A stretch of DNA of 64,000 nt from Pterois miles. Lineage: Eukaryota > Chordata > Actinopteri > Perciformes > Scorpaenidae. Shown piece by piece: positions 62,097 to 64,000 of this stretch. The translations under genes were made by a program, and so were the position numbers. Positions within the stretch are counted from its first letter, which is position 1. Every line of letters starts with the position of its first letter. The notes under the pieces were generated by a model, which ran no database searches, was not told the origin of the DNA, and saw only the letters and a program-made list of their open reading frames with translations. The stretch lies in assembly GCA_947000775.1 (NCBI GenBank), contig CAMQGK010000299.1:19099001-19163000 (forward strand), written 5' to 3'.

Positions 62097-62570
62097 GTGA
62101 GTTTTTTCTTTAATCAGCACAGTTACACAGATGTGAAATCCCAAAGCTGGTGTCTGAGTACAGTGACAAACCACAGAGCTCTACTGAGCCTTTCAGCCCC
62201 TTTTAGAGCCCACTTGGATTATGCATCCGGACAATGATCCAAAACACACCAACACACCACCTCTAAATAGCTTAAAAAACAGACCAAATGAAGGTTTTGG
62301 AGAGGCCTAGTCAAAGTTCAGACTTAAATCTGATTGATAAATGAAATCATCATATTAAAAGTGCATTTTGTATTTACTCAGTTTATCTTTGTCAAATGTT
62401 GAAATTAGTTTGCTCTGAATCATTTCTGTGACAAATATTCAAAAATATAAGAAATCAGGAAGGGAGCAAATACTTCTTCACAGCACTGTGTACTGATTGG
62501 TTCAGTCTCCTCATTTTCAACAACCGCAGTCTGCAAACAAGCTCTGCAATTATCAAAAATATGTTTATTT

Positions 62571-63048
62571 TAGGGCTGTCAATCAACTAAAATATTTAAT
62601 CACACACATTTTATCTGTTCAAAATGTACCTTAAAGGGAGATTTGTCAGGTATTTAATACTCTTATCAACATGGGAGTGGACAAATACGCTGCTTTATGA
62701 AAATGTATGTATATATTTATTATTGTAAATCAATTATCAACACAAATCAATGATTGTCCAGAAACCCTCCCAGGTTCTGACTTTAGCATCAACAATCTGC
62801 TCCAATCAGAACATGACAAACTGCAGCCCAACAGACAACAACAGCTGTCAGTGTGTCAGAGTGCTGACTTGACTATGACTTGATCCAGACTGACTGGGAC
62901 TATCATAAAGTGGGCATGTCTGTAAAGGGGGGACTGGTGGGGACCCAGAGAACCCATTTACATTCACACATCTGGAGGTCAGAGGTCAAGGGACCCCTTT
63001 GAAAAGGGACATGACAGTTTTTCCTTGCTCCTTATTTAACCTCCTTCA
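62571..63048 (+). mobile_element. Family A MITE copy (A16)
   Basis: Starts TAGGGCTGTCAATCAACT and continues uninterrupted to CCTCCTTCATT, lacking the 3' end. Confidence 0.88.
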
Positions 63049-63588
63049 TTGATTGATTTTAAGTGGCTGTATTGCTGATTTGCATTTGAACACATCAGAA
63101 TATCTGACTGTAATAATCTGATTGACCTTCATCGTAGAGCTGTCCAAACATGCCGGTACATCCCCCGTCTCACATGAGGAAATGAATCTGGCTCTGATTC
63201 CAAATTACTGATCAGCATAAATTAATTTGTCCATTTTTCTTTCATTCTTTTTTTTTTTTTTTTGCAAAACTCCTCGTTTTCACAGTCTGAGTCACAGGGC
63301 AGAGTGGGAAGTGATTTATGTAACTTGCTGCAGTGGTTTGGATGAAAGCCGATGGGAAATTAAGGAGAGAGTGTTCATTTAGTCTGATCTTACCATGCTT
63401 CGTACTGTATTACCCATAAGTCCCCTCTCTGGAGAGGCCGACCTGACGCGGACCACATGGAGGACCAGGTAGGCGGTTACATAATGTAGTTATTGATGCT
63501 TTAAATACAGGCTGCTCAACTGATAATTCAAGTTCAATTAAATTCATTTTTCTTCTTTATTGTCCAGTAAAGGTTTTTAAATCATTTT

Positions 63589-64000
63589 GGGCTGTTAAAG
63601 TTAACATGATAATAATGCGTTAACGTAACATCGTAGATGATATGAAGATACTGGTATCATCTGAAACTAGAAAACCTGAAGAATCCATCAGTACCAACCA
63701 GGTCAGACCAGCTTTTAGTGAAGGAGGTTAAATAACGCTCCAAATTTATGCTAAATTGTGGTGGAAAAACTGTCATGTCCATTTCCAAAGGAGTCCCTTG
63801 ACCTCTGACCTCCAGATGTGTGAATGTAAATGGGTTCTCTGGGTCCCCACCAGTCTCCCCTTTACAGACATGCCCACTTTATGATAGTCCCAGTCAGTCT
63901 GGATCAAGTCCTAGTCAAGTCAGCACTCTGACACACTGACAGCTGTTGTTGCCTGTTGGGCTGCAGTTTGTCATGTTCTGATTGGAGCAGATTGTTGATG
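63589..64000 (-). mobile_element. Family A MITE copy (A17), cut by window edge
   Basis: Starts GGGCTGTTAAAGTTAACATG and runs in reverse to the last base; highly similar to A16 over the shared core. Confidence 0.88.

Larger units (their letters stand above)
62097..64000 (+). other. baiap2 intron 5, partial
   Basis: Contains two family A copies in opposite orientation and a T16 run (63248-63263). The next exon lies outside the window. Confidence 0.8.

Overview
This is vertebrate genomic DNA, almost certainly from a ray-finned and probably percomorph (perch-like) teleost. The coding parts are short exons with GT/AG borders separated by long AT-rich introns. The non-coding DNA is packed with short inverted-repeat transposons, Tc1-type relics, a tRNA-derived SINE and dinucleotide microsatellites of the kind common in teleosts. 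Nothing bacterial, viral or organellar was recognised. The species call is inference; the exon calls rest on translated sequence.

Layout. Positions 4-1589 (+) carry the last five coding exons of chmp6, an ESCRT-III subunit, ending at a TAG. About 8.7 kb of intergenic DNA follows, holding its 3' UTR, nested MITEs, two Tc1-like transposase relics and microsatellites. From about 9.3 kb come candidate upstream start regions, then a TATA box at 10250 and the first coding exon of baiap2 (IRSp53) at 10411-10458. The rest of the window is the 5' part of baiap2 (+): exon 2 at 34315-34390, exon 3 at 41817-41903, exon 4 at 60028-60089 and exon 5 at 62025-62096. Together they give 115 in-frame codons of the I-BAR (IMD) domain. 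Introns 1-4 measure about 23.9, 7.4, 18.1 and 1.9 kb, and the gene runs off the right edge. CHMP6 followed by BAIAP2 is also the order on human chromosome 17q25, so this is old conserved microsynteny.

The two genes act at membranes in opposite senses: CHMP6 helps nucleate ESCRT-III at endosomes for inward budding, while IRSp53 bends the plasma membrane outward and links Rac/Cdc42 to actin. Nothing in the sequence shows co-regulation.

Most of the window is repeat-derived. At least eight families recur: A (ends AGGGCTGTCAA, about 640 bp, some 18 pieces), B (ends near AGGGATGCTAATTTT, with an internal 55-bp minisatellite), C (ends AGGGCTGCACAATTA), D (AT-rich fold-back element ending in GGAGGACAGA), E to H (other dispersed repeats), and very short GATAAG-tailed retrotransposon ends. 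I found no convincing undescribed protein system. The most interesting structures are a perfect 82-bp AT-rich palindrome at 11499-11580, the expanding minisatellite inside family B, a natural empty-site/filled-site pair that exposes a 59-bp mobile insertion, close inverted pairs of family A in baiap2 introns that could form long double-stranded RNA, a possible duplicated VPS4-binding motif in CHMP6, and candidate SRF/ETS and MEF2 sites in baiap2 introns.
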